A stretch of 64,000 nucleotides of DNA. It comes from JBCDJG01 sp038748065 (lineage in GTDB: Bacteria; Pseudomonadota; Gammaproteobacteria; Pseudomonadales; Halieaceae). The position numbers and the translations under genes were made by a program. Below are positions 16,857 through 25,831 of the stretch, piece by piece. The DNA is taken from the NCBI GenBank assembly GCA_038748065.1, contig JBCDJG010000009.1, positions 1-64,000 of the forward strand, written 5' to 3'. The notes under the pieces are model-generated. The model was not told where the DNA came from. It worked only from the letters and a program-made list of their open reading frames with translations, and ran no database searches. Each line of letters starts with the position of its first letter. Position 1 is the first letter of the stretch.

Positions 16857-18370
16857 GCCGCCACCGCATTGGCGGCGGCCGCCTGTCCGGCGCGGCGCCC
16901 AAAGAAGGTACAGTCACCCATCGACAGCCCGCTCGCAAAGTAAGGCGCAGTCGGCAGGCCCGCCGTATTGCGTCCTGCCGCATAGAGGCCGGGTATTGCT
17001 TCGCCCAGGCCGCTGATGACTTCGCCATCAATGGAAATCTGTAATCCCCCGAAGGTATGCGCCGGGAAAAACGCCTTGTCGACGGACAGATCCCAGGCAG
17101 TATAGGGCGGGCCTTGCAGGGGCCGCAGGTAGGCCTGGCTTTTCTGGAACAGCGGGTCTTCACCGTTGACCGCGTGCCGGTTGTAGTAAGCGACGGTATG
17201 CTGCAGGGAACCGCGCGGAAAACCCATGGAATGGGCGAGATCGCCGATAGTATTGGCCCTTGCTACCGCCAGGAAGTTGTCCTGCGCAAAGGGATAGGCG
17301 CTGCGGGCATCGGTGATCAACCAGGCTTTGCCCTGCTGATGGTAGGCGATGGCATCGCCCAAAACACCATGGTAAGACTCCTCCGAAATGAAGCGCTGTC
17401 CCGAGGCATTAACCACGATACCGGCAAGCACATTTTCCGGCGGGTACGTTGGCGCAATGGCAAAGCCCTGGTTCATGCGCAGACTATTGGCACCGGCCGC
17501 GATGCCCATGCGGATTCCCTGCCCGACGTCGCCGGCTCCCGCCCAGGGGACCGAACAGTCATACAGTTCAGGAGCGTGCTGTTTTAGCATTTCGCGATTG
17601 TGGATGAAGCCGCCGCAGGCCAGGACGACGCCTCGGCGCGCACCGATCATAAGCGTCTGCCCGTCGCCTTCTGCAGCAAGGCCAACAACGCGTCCATCAG
17701 CAGCCAGTACCAAGCGTTGCCCGCTGATCCGGGTACGAATAACAACCCCTAGCTCCCTCGCCCGCCGGATAAGGGCAGCCATCAGGTGCCGCCCGCCATT
17801 CATGCCGGGCACACCGGGCACGTGCCCTCGCGCTGCCGGCACAGCTCCGTCGCGCGAGGGCCACGCCAGCTCATTGCCCGAGTAGTACAAGGACTCATCG
17901 CCCATCGGCAGGCCCTTGTTAGCGGTAAACTTGTCTGTGTACGAGACGCCCTGCTCAATCAGCCAGTCGAAATGGGCGGGGCTTTGCTCGCAATAGAGCT
18001 GGATTTTTTCCAGATCGGGATGCCCTGAGCCACCCTGAACAATAAAGTCAGTCATGGCATCGAGGCTGTCTTCCACGCCAAGGCGACGCTGCAACGCGGT
18101 ACCGCCGCCGGCATAAACCACGCCACCCGACAGCGTTGAACTGCCGCCAAGCCGCGGCATGGACTCGAGCAATAACACCTCGCGGCCGGCGCGCCTTGCC
18201 TCGAGGGCTGCGCTGATACCGGCGGCACCGGAGCCGAGTACGAGCACGTCCGTAGAGACATCCCAGGCGGTGACGCTGGCGCGCGGTATCGCCGCACTAA
18301 CGCTGGCGCCACCCAGCGTCAGACCAGCGCCCGCACCCGCTAGCAGCCGTCGTCGGCTGAGTCCACTCAT
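16853..18370 (-). CDS. Tat-exported FAD-dependent oxidoreductase (FAD_binding_2 family)
   Basis: A 505-residue flavoprotein with an N-terminal twin-arginine signal (SRRRLLAG) and hydrophobic stretch, so it is probably folded with FAD before export. The dinucleotide-binding motif VLVLGSGAAGISAALEARRAG lies near residues 42-62, followed by LLESMPRLGGSSTLSGG; the C-terminal PGLYAAGRNTAGLP and ASGLSMGDC close the FAD site. The family includes fumarate reductase-type and 3-ketosteroid 1-dehydrogenase-type enzymes, and the substrate here is not decided. Its stop overlaps the cytochrome c start and its start overlaps the Nudix stop, so the genes are coupled. Confidence 0.88.
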   Translation of the reverse strand: MSGLSRRRLLAGAGAGLTLGGASVSAAIPRASVTAWDVSTDVLVLGSGAAGISAALEARRAGREVLLLESMPRLGGSSTLSGGVVYAGGGTALQRRLGVEDSLDAMTDFIVQGGSGHPDLEKIQLYCEQSPAHFDWLIEQGVSYTDKFTANKGLPMGDESLYYSGNELAWPSRDGAVPAARGHVPGVPGMNGGRHLMAALIRRARELGVVIRTRISGQRLVLAADGRVVGLAAEGDGQTLMIGARRGVVLACGGFIHNREMLKQHAPELYDCSVPWAGAGDVGQGIRMGIAAGANSLRMNQGFAIAPTYPPENVLAGIVVNASGQRFISEESYHGVLGDAIAYHQQGKAWLITDARSAYPFAQDNFLAVARANTIGDLAHSMGFPRGSLQHTVAYYNRHAVNGEDPLFQKSQAYLRPLQGPPYTAWDLSVDKAFFPAHTFGGLQISIDGEVISGLGEAIPGLYAAGRNTAGLPTAPYFASGLSMGDCTFFGRRAGQAAAANAVAA

Positions 18371-19056
18371 TCCCTGATGTACTCGAGCTGATCGTTAATC
18401 ATATAGGTGCGATGCTGGGCGCCATCGTGCTCTAACTGCTCCTCTTCATAGCCAGCGTCACCGGCGTACAGGAAGCAAATACCGCCATCGACAAACACCA
18501 TGCGCGGCGCATAAATGATGGCATCGCGGGAACCGATCTCTTCGCGGACCTCCGCACAGCTGCCGTAGGGCGAAACATCCACGAGGCTGACATAGGTGGG
18601 CGGCATCAGCTTAAAGGGGTGCGCTTCGTCAGCCAGTTCTGCAAAGGCGGTTGCGGGTCGCACCCAGCGGTGCTCCGCAATCTCACCACCGTCGACCTGA
18701 ACCTCCTGCCCATCCTCGAGAATGGCGAGGAAAAACCAGGTAGAAAAGCGCCGTTTGGCGCCCACCGGCGTGGTCCAGTGCGAAAGGTAAACAAGCTGAT
18801 CGTGATCGAGGATGAGGCCGGCTTCTTCCTGGGTTTCTCTGATAGCAGCGTTAAGCGCGGCACTGTAATCGTCTGCGGCCTGCTCCGTATCGGCGGCATC
18901 CACTTTGCCACCAGGAAATACCCACATGCCCCCCATGTGTGCAACCGCCTTGCTGCGCTGCACAAGCAAGACTTCCAGGCCCGCATCTCCGTCGCGGAGC
19001 ATTACGACGGTCGCTGCTGGGAGAATGGGTTCGACTTCGGTACTGGTTTCGAGCAT
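18367..19056 (-). CDS. Nudix hydrolase
   Basis: A 229-residue Nudix-fold hydrolase. The Nudix box is recognisable as GGKVDAAD, an insertion, then AIRETQEEAGL, with the catalytic Glu pair in the last part. Longer Nudix proteins with this spacing resemble the NUDT7/NUDT19-type CoA or nucleotide-sugar diphosphatases. I start at the ATG at 19056, directly after the MaoC stop, because the 22 residues upstream in frame overlap that gene. The MaoC neighbour makes a CoA-linked substrate plausible but unproven. Confidence 0.86.
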   Translation of the reverse strand: MLETSTEVEPILPAATVVMLRDGDAGLEVLLVQRSKAVAHMGGMWVFPGGKVDAADTEQAADDYSAALNAAIRETQEEAGLILDHDQLVYLSHWTTPVGAKRRFSTWFFLAILEDGQEVQVDGGEIAEHRWVRPATAFAELADEAHPFKLMPPTYVSLVDVSPYGSCAEVREEIGSRDAIIYAPRMVFVDGGICFLYAGDAGYEEEQLEHDGAQHRTYMINDQLEYIRE

Positions 19057-19057
19057 A

Positions 19058-19513
19058 TCAGGGGACGAAGCGACTGATGGTATCGATAATGCAGGCGGGT
19101 CGATCGCTGCCCTCGATCTCAATGGTGATACGAACTACCACCTGGACACCGCCCTTTACCTCTTCCACAGAGAGCACTTCGCCACGCCCTCGAATACGGC
19201 TATCCACGGGCACAGGCGCGGGAAAGCGCACTTTGTCGCAACCGTAATTGACGCCCATCGAGGTGTTCTGCACGCTCATTAGCTGCGGCAGGAAAAGGTT
19301 CGCCAGTGACAGGGTCAGGTACCCGTGAGCAATAGTTTTGCCAAAGGGGCCAGCGGCAGCTTTTTCAGGATCGACATGTATCCACTGATGATCGCCGGTG
19401 GCGTCTGCAAACTGATTGATACGCTGCTGATCGATCTCCAGCCAATCCGTGTAGCCGAGGTCCTGCCCAACCGCCTGCAACAGGGCAGCGGGTGTTTCGA
19501 ACAGTGTGGTCAT
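19058..19513 (-). CDS. MaoC-family (R)-specific enoyl-CoA hydratase
   Basis: A 151-residue hot-dog-fold hydratase. The catalytic signature QFADATGDHQWIHVD supplies the Asp and His that add water to enoyl-CoA, and GKTIAHGYLTLSL forms the hydratase helix region. The length fits the single-domain MaoC/PhaJ group. It is the first gene of the five-gene minus-strand operon. A hydratase here suggests that the pathway includes a CoA-bound unsaturated intermediate. Confidence 0.9.
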   Translation of the reverse strand: MTTLFETPAALLQAVGQDLGYTDWLEIDQQRINQFADATGDHQWIHVDPEKAAAGPFGKTIAHGYLTLSLANLFLPQLMSVQNTSMGVNYGCDKVRFPAPVPVDSRIRGRGEVLSVEEVKGGVQVVVRITIEIEGSDRPACIIDTISRFVP

Positions 19514-19700
19514 GCGGGCTCCAATCGCAGTTGGGACGCCGGAAACTATAACACCGGGCTAGCCCGCGCAGCAGCCGCTCTGGTTCAATCTCGTTCACTA
19601 CCCTGCTATTCCCTGACAGCGTGGAGTGCTTGGTCTATATTCTGTGCAAAGACCACGCTGCACAGTAGCTGCACAGTACCCCCACAAAGGACCCGTTTAC

Positions 19701-20522
19701 ATGGAAACCGACCAAATCATCGCCCTCGCAACCTCTTGGGGTATCAAGATCGTCATTGCGCTCGTTATTTTCTACGCGGGTCGCATTGTCGCCAACTGGA
19801 TCGTCAAAGTGGTGCGCGGACTCATGGAGCGCAATGGGATGGATTCCATCCTGGTTTCGTTCCTGTGCTCCATATTGCGCTGGGTTCTCCTGCTCTTCGT
19901 CGTCATCGCAGCGCTCAGTCAACTGGGTGTCGATACAACATCCCTGGTCGCCCTGCTTGGTGCCGCTGGCCTCGCCATCGGTTTGTCACTCCAGAACTCG
20001 CTGTCGAACCTCGCGTCAGGCGTCATGCTGATCATTTTCCGGCCCTTCACCAAGGGCAACTTCGTCGAAGTCGCCGGTACCGCAGGATCGGTCGACGCCA
20101 TCAGTATTTTCACGACCACCTTGACCACGCCCGACAACAAAGAAGTCATCGTTCCCAACGGCGCCATTCTGGCCACCAATATCATCAACTACTCGGCTCG
20201 CGACACGCGGCGAGTGGATATGGTGTTCGGTATCTCTTACGACGATGATCTTCTCAAGGCCAAGCAGTTGCTGGAGGACATCCTGGCAGCCGATGAGCGC
20301 GTGCTGAAAGACCCGGAACCGGTGGTCGCGCTCGGCGAGTTGGCTGATTCAAGTGTGAATTTTGTCGTGCGTCCCTGGGTCAAGTCGGCCGACTATTTCG
20401 CTGTGCTATGGGACACCACGGAAACCGTGAAGCTCAAGTTTGACGAGGCAGGCATCAGCATCCCCTACCCACAGATGGATTTGCACGTTAACGGGGGTGA
20501 ATCGAGCGAACCGGCCGAATAG
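19701..20522 (+). CDS. mscS: small-conductance mechanosensitive channel (MscS family)
   Basis: A 273-residue inner-membrane channel that opens under membrane tension to release solutes. Three membrane spans occupy residues 1-95; the third, pore-lining helix is glycine/alanine-rich (LLGAAGLAIGLSLQNSLSNL), followed by the MscS beta domain (TKGNFVEVAGTAGSVDAI) and C-terminal cage. The ATG at 19701 fits the family N-terminus; 25 more residues upstream in frame do not look conserved. It stands alone between the MaoC operon and the RND genes. Confidence 0.93.
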   Translation: METDQIIALATSWGIKIVIALVIFYAGRIVANWIVKVVRGLMERNGMDSILVSFLCSILRWVLLLFVVIAALSQLGVDTTSLVALLGAAGLAIGLSLQNSLSNLASGVMLIIFRPFTKGNFVEVAGTAGSVDAISIFTTTLTTPDNKEVIVPNGAILATNIINYSARDTRRVDMVFGISYDDDLLKAKQLLEDILAADERVLKDPEPVVALGELADSSVNFVVRPWVKSADYFAVLWDTTETVKLKFDEAGISIPYPQMDLHVNGGESSEPAE

Positions 20523-20650
20523 CAGCATTCTCCCGATAATTACAAGGATTTCACAGTCTTAGAGCACTCGCTATGCGATAATTACGCCTTTGGGAATCCG
20601 TAAACCGCCCCGTTGGCGTAGAATTCCTATAACCTGGGCGGTACACGGTT

Positions 20651-21928
20651 TTGGCGAGACATACCCCACAAATCCTGGTTTCGATCGCGCTACTGGCCGT
20701 GGCCAGTGGCGCCGCCCTGGCGTTGTTCCTGCTGCGTCCGCCCTCTGCCATCAAGCCGCCTGAGTACAAACCCGTCGAGGTAGAGGCCGCCGAGGTTGCA
20801 CTGGAGACAGTGCGGATACCGGTTCAAGCCCAGGGTACCGTCACAGCATTGCGTCATACCGCACTATTGTCAGAGGTTCAGGGCCGCGTCATCGAGGTTT
20901 CAGAGAACTTCCTGGTGGGCGGCTTCGTGGAGGAAGGCGAGGTACTCCTGCGGATCGATCCTCGCGACTATGAGGCCGCGCTCTTGCGAGCGCAGGCGGC
21001 GCTTGAGTCTGCAGAGAGCAATCTGGCCCAGGAACGCGGCCGTGCAGAGGTCGCGCTGCAGGAATGGCAGAAGCTGCCCAAGAACAGCCAACGAAGCGTC
21101 GAAGCCACCGATCTTTACCTGCGTAAGCCACAATTGGAACTCGTCGAAGCTCAGGCCCTATCGGCTGAAGCGGACCTCGAGAACGCCCGTGACGACCTGG
21201 ATCGCACGATAATACGCGCTCCCTATGCCGCACTGATCCGTGGCAAGAGCGTCGACCTGGGGCAGTACGTTTCACCGGGCACATCGCTCACGGACATCTT
21301 GTCTGTCGAGACGGCCGAGGTGCGCCTGCCCCTGCCTCAGAGTCGATTAGACTATGTGGAGTTGCCACGCCTGGCCGACGCTTCAAGCGGTGCACCTATC
21401 GACCTGTATACCGATGTGAGCGGCCAGGTAAGGCACTGGCCTGCCACACTGCACCGCACCGAGGGGGTCTACGACGAGCGCTCACGAGTCCTCTTCCTGG
21501 TCGCACGCGTATCAGACCCCTACGCCTTGACCGACAGCACACGCCCGCCCTTGCGCATTGGCACCTTCGTTAACGCCAACATCCAGGGCCGCGCAATCGA
21601 CAACCTGGTCACCCTGCCACGCTACGTGCTGCGCTCCGGCAACCAGGTCTGGGTCATTGACGATAACAAGCAGCTACGCAACCGAACCGTTGAAACGCTC
21701 AATGCCGGCGATGAGATGGTCTATGTGACACGCGGCCTGCAGCCGGGGGAGCTCGTTTCACTCACCGCCCTGGACAACAGCTTTGGTGGCGCGACCGTCA
21801 ACATTATTGAGCAAGTGCCCACCACCAGTCTCGGCAAGGCCAGCGACCCGATTCAGGCCCTTGAAGCCTCTGCAGCAACGACCGAGCCCGCAGATGATGC
21901 GCCCGAGTTAGAGCCCGGCACGAGCTGA
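20651..21928 (+). CDS. RND efflux periplasmic adaptor (HlyD/MFP family)
   Basis: A 425-residue membrane-fusion protein linking an inner-membrane RND pump to an outer-membrane channel. It has one N-terminal membrane anchor (residues 8-29), a lipoyl half-domain (VQAQGTVTALRHTALLSEVQGRV), a coiled-coil hairpin at about 110-185, the second lipoyl half (IIRAPYAALIRG) and barrel domains. The first possible start after an in-frame stop at 20630 is TTG at 20651, so a TTG start is likely. The stop overlaps the pump's ATG by one base. Confidence 0.9.
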   Translation: MARHTPQILVSIALLAVASGAALALFLLRPPSAIKPPEYKPVEVEAAEVALETVRIPVQAQGTVTALRHTALLSEVQGRVIEVSENFLVGGFVEEGEVLLRIDPRDYEAALLRAQAALESAESNLAQERGRAEVALQEWQKLPKNSQRSVEATDLYLRKPQLELVEAQALSAEADLENARDDLDRTIIRAPYAALIRGKSVDLGQYVSPGTSLTDILSVETAEVRLPLPQSRLDYVELPRLADASSGAPIDLYTDVSGQVRHWPATLHRTEGVYDERSRVLFLVARVSDPYALTDSTRPPLRIGTFVNANIQGRAIDNLVTLPRYVLRSGNQVWVIDDNKQLRNRTVETLNAGDEMVYVTRGLQPGELVSLTALDNSFGGATVNIIEQVPTTSLGKASDPIQALEASAATTEPADDAPELEPGTS

Positions 21929-24900
21929 TGGACGAGACTCCCCAAGGCATCATCAGCTGGTTTGCACGCAACCCCGTTGCGGCCAACCTGCTAATGATCG
22001 TCATAATGGCAGTTGGCCTGGGCGCCGGCCTGAATATCCAACGCTCGATGTTCCCCAGCATCGACATCGAAATGATTCAGATCACGATGCCCTATCCTGC
22101 CGCTGCGCCTGAGGAGGTCGAGAGCGGCATTCTCAGCAAGGTCGAGGAGGCTATCAACGACCTCGACGGCATTAAGCGCGTGGAGTCCGAGGCCAGAGAG
22201 TCCATCGGCTTTATGTGGATTGAGCCTCAGGAAGGCGCCGATGTGCGCAAACTCCAGGGCGACATCAAAAACCGCATCGACGCTATCGCCCACTTTCCGG
22301 CAGAGGCCGAGGAGCCCATCGTCAGCCAACCGGAGATGCGCTTTCCCGCACTCACCGTGCAGCTGCTCGGCGATCTTGATGAACGGGGCATGAAGGAACT
22401 GGCGGATGAGATACGCCGAGAACTCATGTCTTACCCGGAGGTGTCGGCGGCGTCCGTGTTTGGCGCTCGCGATTATGAAATAGCGATTGAAGTTTCCGAA
22501 ACGCAGCTGCGCGAATACTCGCTGACGCTGCAAGAGGTTGCTCAGATCATTTCTGCCTCTTCCCTGGATTTGCCTGCGGGTTCCGTGCAAACCCGCACGG
22601 GGGATATCATGCTGCGGACCCTGGGGCAGGCCTATGTTCAGCGCGATTTCGAAACGCTGGTATTGCAAACCTTCCCTGACGGCACCCGCCTCCTGCTGGG
22701 CGATATCGCCACGGTCAGCGATGGCTTTGAGGACGGCAGCGGATTTTCTCTGTTCAACGGGCGCTATTCACTGGGCATAGATGTGTTCGCGACCGGCAAG
22801 CAGGACATCGTTGAAACGGCCGAGACCGCCAAAGCCTACCTTGCGGAAAAACGCCTGCAACTGCCCGCGTCGATTGAGCTGAGGACCTGGTCAGATATGA
22901 CCTACTACCTCAATGGCCGCCTGGGCATGATGCTGGGCAACCTGGCATTGGGCGCTCTGCTGGTTTTTGTCATTCTGGCCCTGTTCCTGGAAATCAAACT
23001 CGCCTTCTGGGTCATGATCGGTATTCCGGTCTGCTTCCTGGGCTCGATGGGGGTGATTTACTCACCCTGGGTCGACGCCTCTATCAACATGATTAGTCTC
23101 TTCGGCTTCATACTCGTCCTGGGTATCGTGGTCGACGATGCCATTATCATGGGCGAGAGCGCCTATTCGGAGACCGAGGCGAAGGGCCACAGCGTCGACA
23201 ACGTCATTCGCGGCGTCTATCGCGTGGCCACGCCGGCCACCTTTGGCGTGCTTACAACCATCATAGCCTTCGCGCCAACCCTGTTTGTGCAGGGCGTTTT
23301 TGCCGCATTTCCAGAGGCAATTGGCTGGGTCGTCATATCCTGCCTGGTCTTTTCGCTGATCGAATCGAAGTGGATCCTGCCCGCTCACCTGGCACACAGT
23401 AGACCCACGCGAAATCGCCTGCTGCTGCAGATTGACCACCTACAAGAGCGCGTCAACCGAACGCTGCGCAGCTTCGTAGAGCACCGCTACCAGCCCTTTA
23501 TGCGACGCTGTGTCGAGTATCGCTATCTAACGCTGGCCTCCTTCTTATCGATACTGATTCTGTGCCTTGGCCTTGTGGCAGGTGGTATCGTTCGTCTGGC
23601 TTTTGCGCCGGATGTGCCGGGAGAATTCATCAAGGCAGAGTTGCGCATGTCAGAAGGGACTAACCAGGAGCGCACGCTGGAGGTCACCATGGGGCTCTTG
23701 CGCGCGTTGGAAGAGGTCCAGGAAGACTACCGCCGCGAGACGGGTAGCAACGAGGCCATCATAGAAAACGTCGCCGCCTATGGCTGGGATCGGATCAATG
23801 CCCTGGTCATCCTCGAGATGACCAAAGAGGATCAACGCAGCATCGGCCCCAATGAGATCGAGGAGCGCTGGCGCGAAAAGGTCGGCAACGTGCGCGGCAC
23901 TCAGGTCTTATCCATCAGCAATATCGATGGCCCAGGCTTCGGCCCCTCGATACAAATCGACCTTAAGCACCCCGATTTCGACGTTATCGCGGCGGCCGCC
24001 GTCGACCTGACGGACGCGCTTCGCGAGTACGAGGGGGTCTACGACATTCGCAACGCGGCGGGCGAAACCAGTTCGGAGTTCCACCTTGATATTCTGCCCG
24101 AGGCCGAGGGGCTCGGCCTCACACGCTTCGATCTGGGCACGCAGGTACGACACGCCTTCTACGGCGCCGAAGCCCAACGCATCCAGCGCGGCAGTGACGA
24201 AATCAAGGTGATGGTGCGCTACCCGCGCGTTGATCGTGAGAACGTGAGCAGCCTGGGCGACATGCATATCCGCACCCCTTCCGGTGACGAAGTGCCCTTT
24301 GACTCGGTAGCCAGTCTTGATGTCCGCGAGGGCCTACTCAAAACCACCCGGGTCAACTTCCAGCGTGCTACAGAGGTCACAGCGGAGGTCAACAAACGCT
24401 ATGTCTCACCAGAGCAGATTCAGGCAGAGGTCGAGAAAAATGTTATGCCGGGGCTCGTCGAGAAGTATCCGGGGCTGGAATACAACGCGTCGGGCATGGC
24501 CGAAGATATGGAAAAAATGACCGTCAGCATGGCGGTTGGTTTTGCCCTGGCACTTTTTGGTATCTACACCCTACTGGCCATCCCCACTCGGTCTTACCTG
24601 CAACCCCTAATTATTATGGGCGTTATACCCTTTGGCATGATCGGCGGCATCGTGGGCCACTGGGTGCTTGGCCTGTCCTTCAGCATGATGTCCTTCTTCG
24701 GGGTCATCGCCCTGAGCGGCGTGGTGGTCAACGACAGCCTGATCCTGGTCGATTACATCAACCGGCGCACGCGTGAAGGCGTCGCATTGATGGACGCCAT
24801 CTCCGAGGCGGGCAGCCGCCGCTTCCGCGCCATCCTGCTCACCTCTTTAACAACCTTCTTCGGCCTGGTGCCCATGCTGGCCGAGCGCTCGACCCAGGCC

Positions 24901-25071
24901 ATGGAGATTGTACCAATGGCCGTGTCACTGGCCTTCGGCATCGTCTTTGCCACGGTCATTACGCTGCTGCTGGTGCCCTGCCTTTACATGATTCTCGATG
25001 ACCTCGCAGCCTGGTGGGCAGGCGATGAGCGGGATAATGAACCTGCAGATACGTCTCAAGCGGCAACGTAG
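21928..25071 (+). CDS. RND-family efflux pump permease
   Basis: A 1047-residue inner-membrane transporter of the AcrB type with 12 spans and two large periplasmic loops. The proton-relay acid pair is at D403-D404 in GIVVDDAIIMGE, and the second half has the matching GVVVNDSLILVDYINR. Family length is normal. It is coupled to the adaptor; no outer-membrane channel gene is nearby, so a shared TolC is expected. Its last 16 bases overlap the 3' end of the convergent dgkA gene. The substrate is unknown. Confidence 0.93.
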   Translation: MDETPQGIISWFARNPVAANLLMIVIMAVGLGAGLNIQRSMFPSIDIEMIQITMPYPAAAPEEVESGILSKVEEAINDLDGIKRVESEARESIGFMWIEPQEGADVRKLQGDIKNRIDAIAHFPAEAEEPIVSQPEMRFPALTVQLLGDLDERGMKELADEIRRELMSYPEVSAASVFGARDYEIAIEVSETQLREYSLTLQEVAQIISASSLDLPAGSVQTRTGDIMLRTLGQAYVQRDFETLVLQTFPDGTRLLLGDIATVSDGFEDGSGFSLFNGRYSLGIDVFATGKQDIVETAETAKAYLAEKRLQLPASIELRTWSDMTYYLNGRLGMMLGNLALGALLVFVILALFLEIKLAFWVMIGIPVCFLGSMGVIYSPWVDASINMISLFGFILVLGIVVDDAIIMGESAYSETEAKGHSVDNVIRGVYRVATPATFGVLTTIIAFAPTLFVQGVFAAFPEAIGWVVISCLVFSLIESKWILPAHLAHSRPTRNRLLLQIDHLQERVNRTLRSFVEHRYQPFMRRCVEYRYLTLASFLSILILCLGLVAGGIVRLAFAPDVPGEFIKAELRMSEGTNQERTLEVTMGLLRALEEVQEDYRRETGSNEAIIENVAAYGWDRINALVILEMTKEDQRSIGPNEIEERWREKVGNVRGTQVLSISNIDGPGFGPSIQIDLKHPDFDVIAAAAVDLTDALREYEGVYDIRNAAGETSSEFHLDILPEAEGLGLTRFDLGTQVRHAFYGAEAQRIQRGSDEIKVMVRYPRVDRENVSSLGDMHIRTPSGDEVPFDSVASLDVREGLLKTTRVNFQRATEVTAEVNKRYVSPEQIQAEVEKNVMPGLVEKYPGLEYNASGMAEDMEKMTVSMAVGFALALFGIYTLLAIPTRSYLQPLIIMGVIPFGMIGGIVGHWVLGLSFSMMSFFGVIALSGVVVNDSLILVDYINRRTREGVALMDAISEAGSRRFRAILLTSLTTFFGLVPMLAERSTQAMEIVPMAVSLAFGIVFATVITLLLVPCLYMILDDLAAWWAGDERDNEPADTSQAAT

Positions 25072-25415
25072 GGCGCAAACACCAGCCACGCCATGACAAT
25101 CGCAAAACTCGCGCTTGTCAGCACCGCGCCGGCCGCCACGTCCTTGGCCTTGCCGACCAGCGGATGATGCTCAGGCACAGCTGCATCCGCCAGGTATTCC
25201 AGGGCACTATTCATGCCCTCCGCCAGCCATACGAGGGCCACGGTGAGCACGAGCACCTGCCAGTCACTACGCGCAATTTGCAGCCACCCGGCAAGCAGAA
25301 AGACGGCGGCACTGGCAATCAGGTGGATTTTTGCATGCGCCGTTTCCTGTAGCAGCCAGCGCACCCCCTGGAGCGCGTGGCCGAAAGCCTGTGCACGCTG
25401 TTGCAGCCAGGTCAT
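25056..25415 (-). CDS. dgkA: diacylglycerol kinase
   Basis: A 119-residue integral-membrane kinase that phosphorylates diacylglycerol for phospholipid recycling. The family pattern is clear: RWLLQETAHAKIHL at the start, then AEGMNSALEYLADAAVPEHHPL with the catalytic Glu, and KAKDVAAGAV, with three membrane helices. I use the ATG at 25415; a TTG seven codons earlier is also in frame. It is divergent from glpE, and its 3' end overlaps the RND pump gene. Confidence 0.93.
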   Translation of the reverse strand: MTWLQQRAQAFGHALQGVRWLLQETAHAKIHLIASAAVFLLAGWLQIARSDWQVLVLTVALVWLAEGMNSALEYLADAAVPEHHPLVGKAKDVAAGAVLTSASFAIVMAWLVFAPYVAA

Positions 25416-25449
25416 GACGGGAATCCTGTGTGTCAAATCAGGTAGGCGG

Positions 25450-25455
25450 TATAAT
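25450..25455 (+). promoter_or_regulatory. -10 box (TATAAT) upstream of glpE
   Basis: A perfect TATAAT sits 44 bases before the glpE ATG at 25499. It also settles the start: the in-frame ATG at 25454 lies inside this box and would not be transcribed. The matching -35 region (near 25427-25432) is weak. Confidence 0.5.
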
Positions 25456-25498
25456 GGCCAGCCACTTGGCCAAGAGCAAGCGAGAAGAGAGCAAGTCG

Positions 25499-25831
25499 AT
25501 GCAGAGCTTCAAACGCATTTCTGTTAGTGAGGCGCGGACCCTTATCGCCGCGGGCAGTGCACAAATTGTGGATATTCGTGACGATCAGTCTTACGCAAGC
25601 TCACATGTGCAGGGCGCCACGCACTTGACCAATAGCAACCTGCAGGACTTCGTGAGCGACGCGGACCCGGACCGCCCACTACTCGTCTACTGCTATCACG
25701 GTAACTCGAGCCAGAGCGCAGCGGCCTTCCTGACCGAAAAAGGCTTCGAAGATGTTTACAGCGTAGACGGTGGCTTCGAGCACTGGCGGGTCAATCACCC
25801 GGAAGACACGATACCGGGCCAGCCCAGCTAG
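25499..25831 (+). CDS. glpE: thiosulfate sulfurtransferase GlpE (single-domain rhodanese)
   Basis: A 110-residue rhodanese that moves sulfane sulfur from thiosulfate to cyanide or another thiol acceptor in the cytoplasm. The active-site loop CYHGNSS begins with C65 and is the GlpE form; VDIRDDQSYASSHVQGATHL and SVDGGFEHWR are the other family blocks. The ATG at 25499 follows a purine-rich stretch and lies downstream of the TATAAT at 25450. Its stop overlaps the sppA stop on the opposite strand by four bases. Confidence 0.93.
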   Translation: MQSFKRISVSEARTLIAAGSAQIVDIRDDQSYASSHVQGATHLTNSNLQDFVSDADPDRPLLVYCYHGNSSQSAAAFLTEKGFEDVYSVDGGFEHWRVNHPEDTIPGQPS

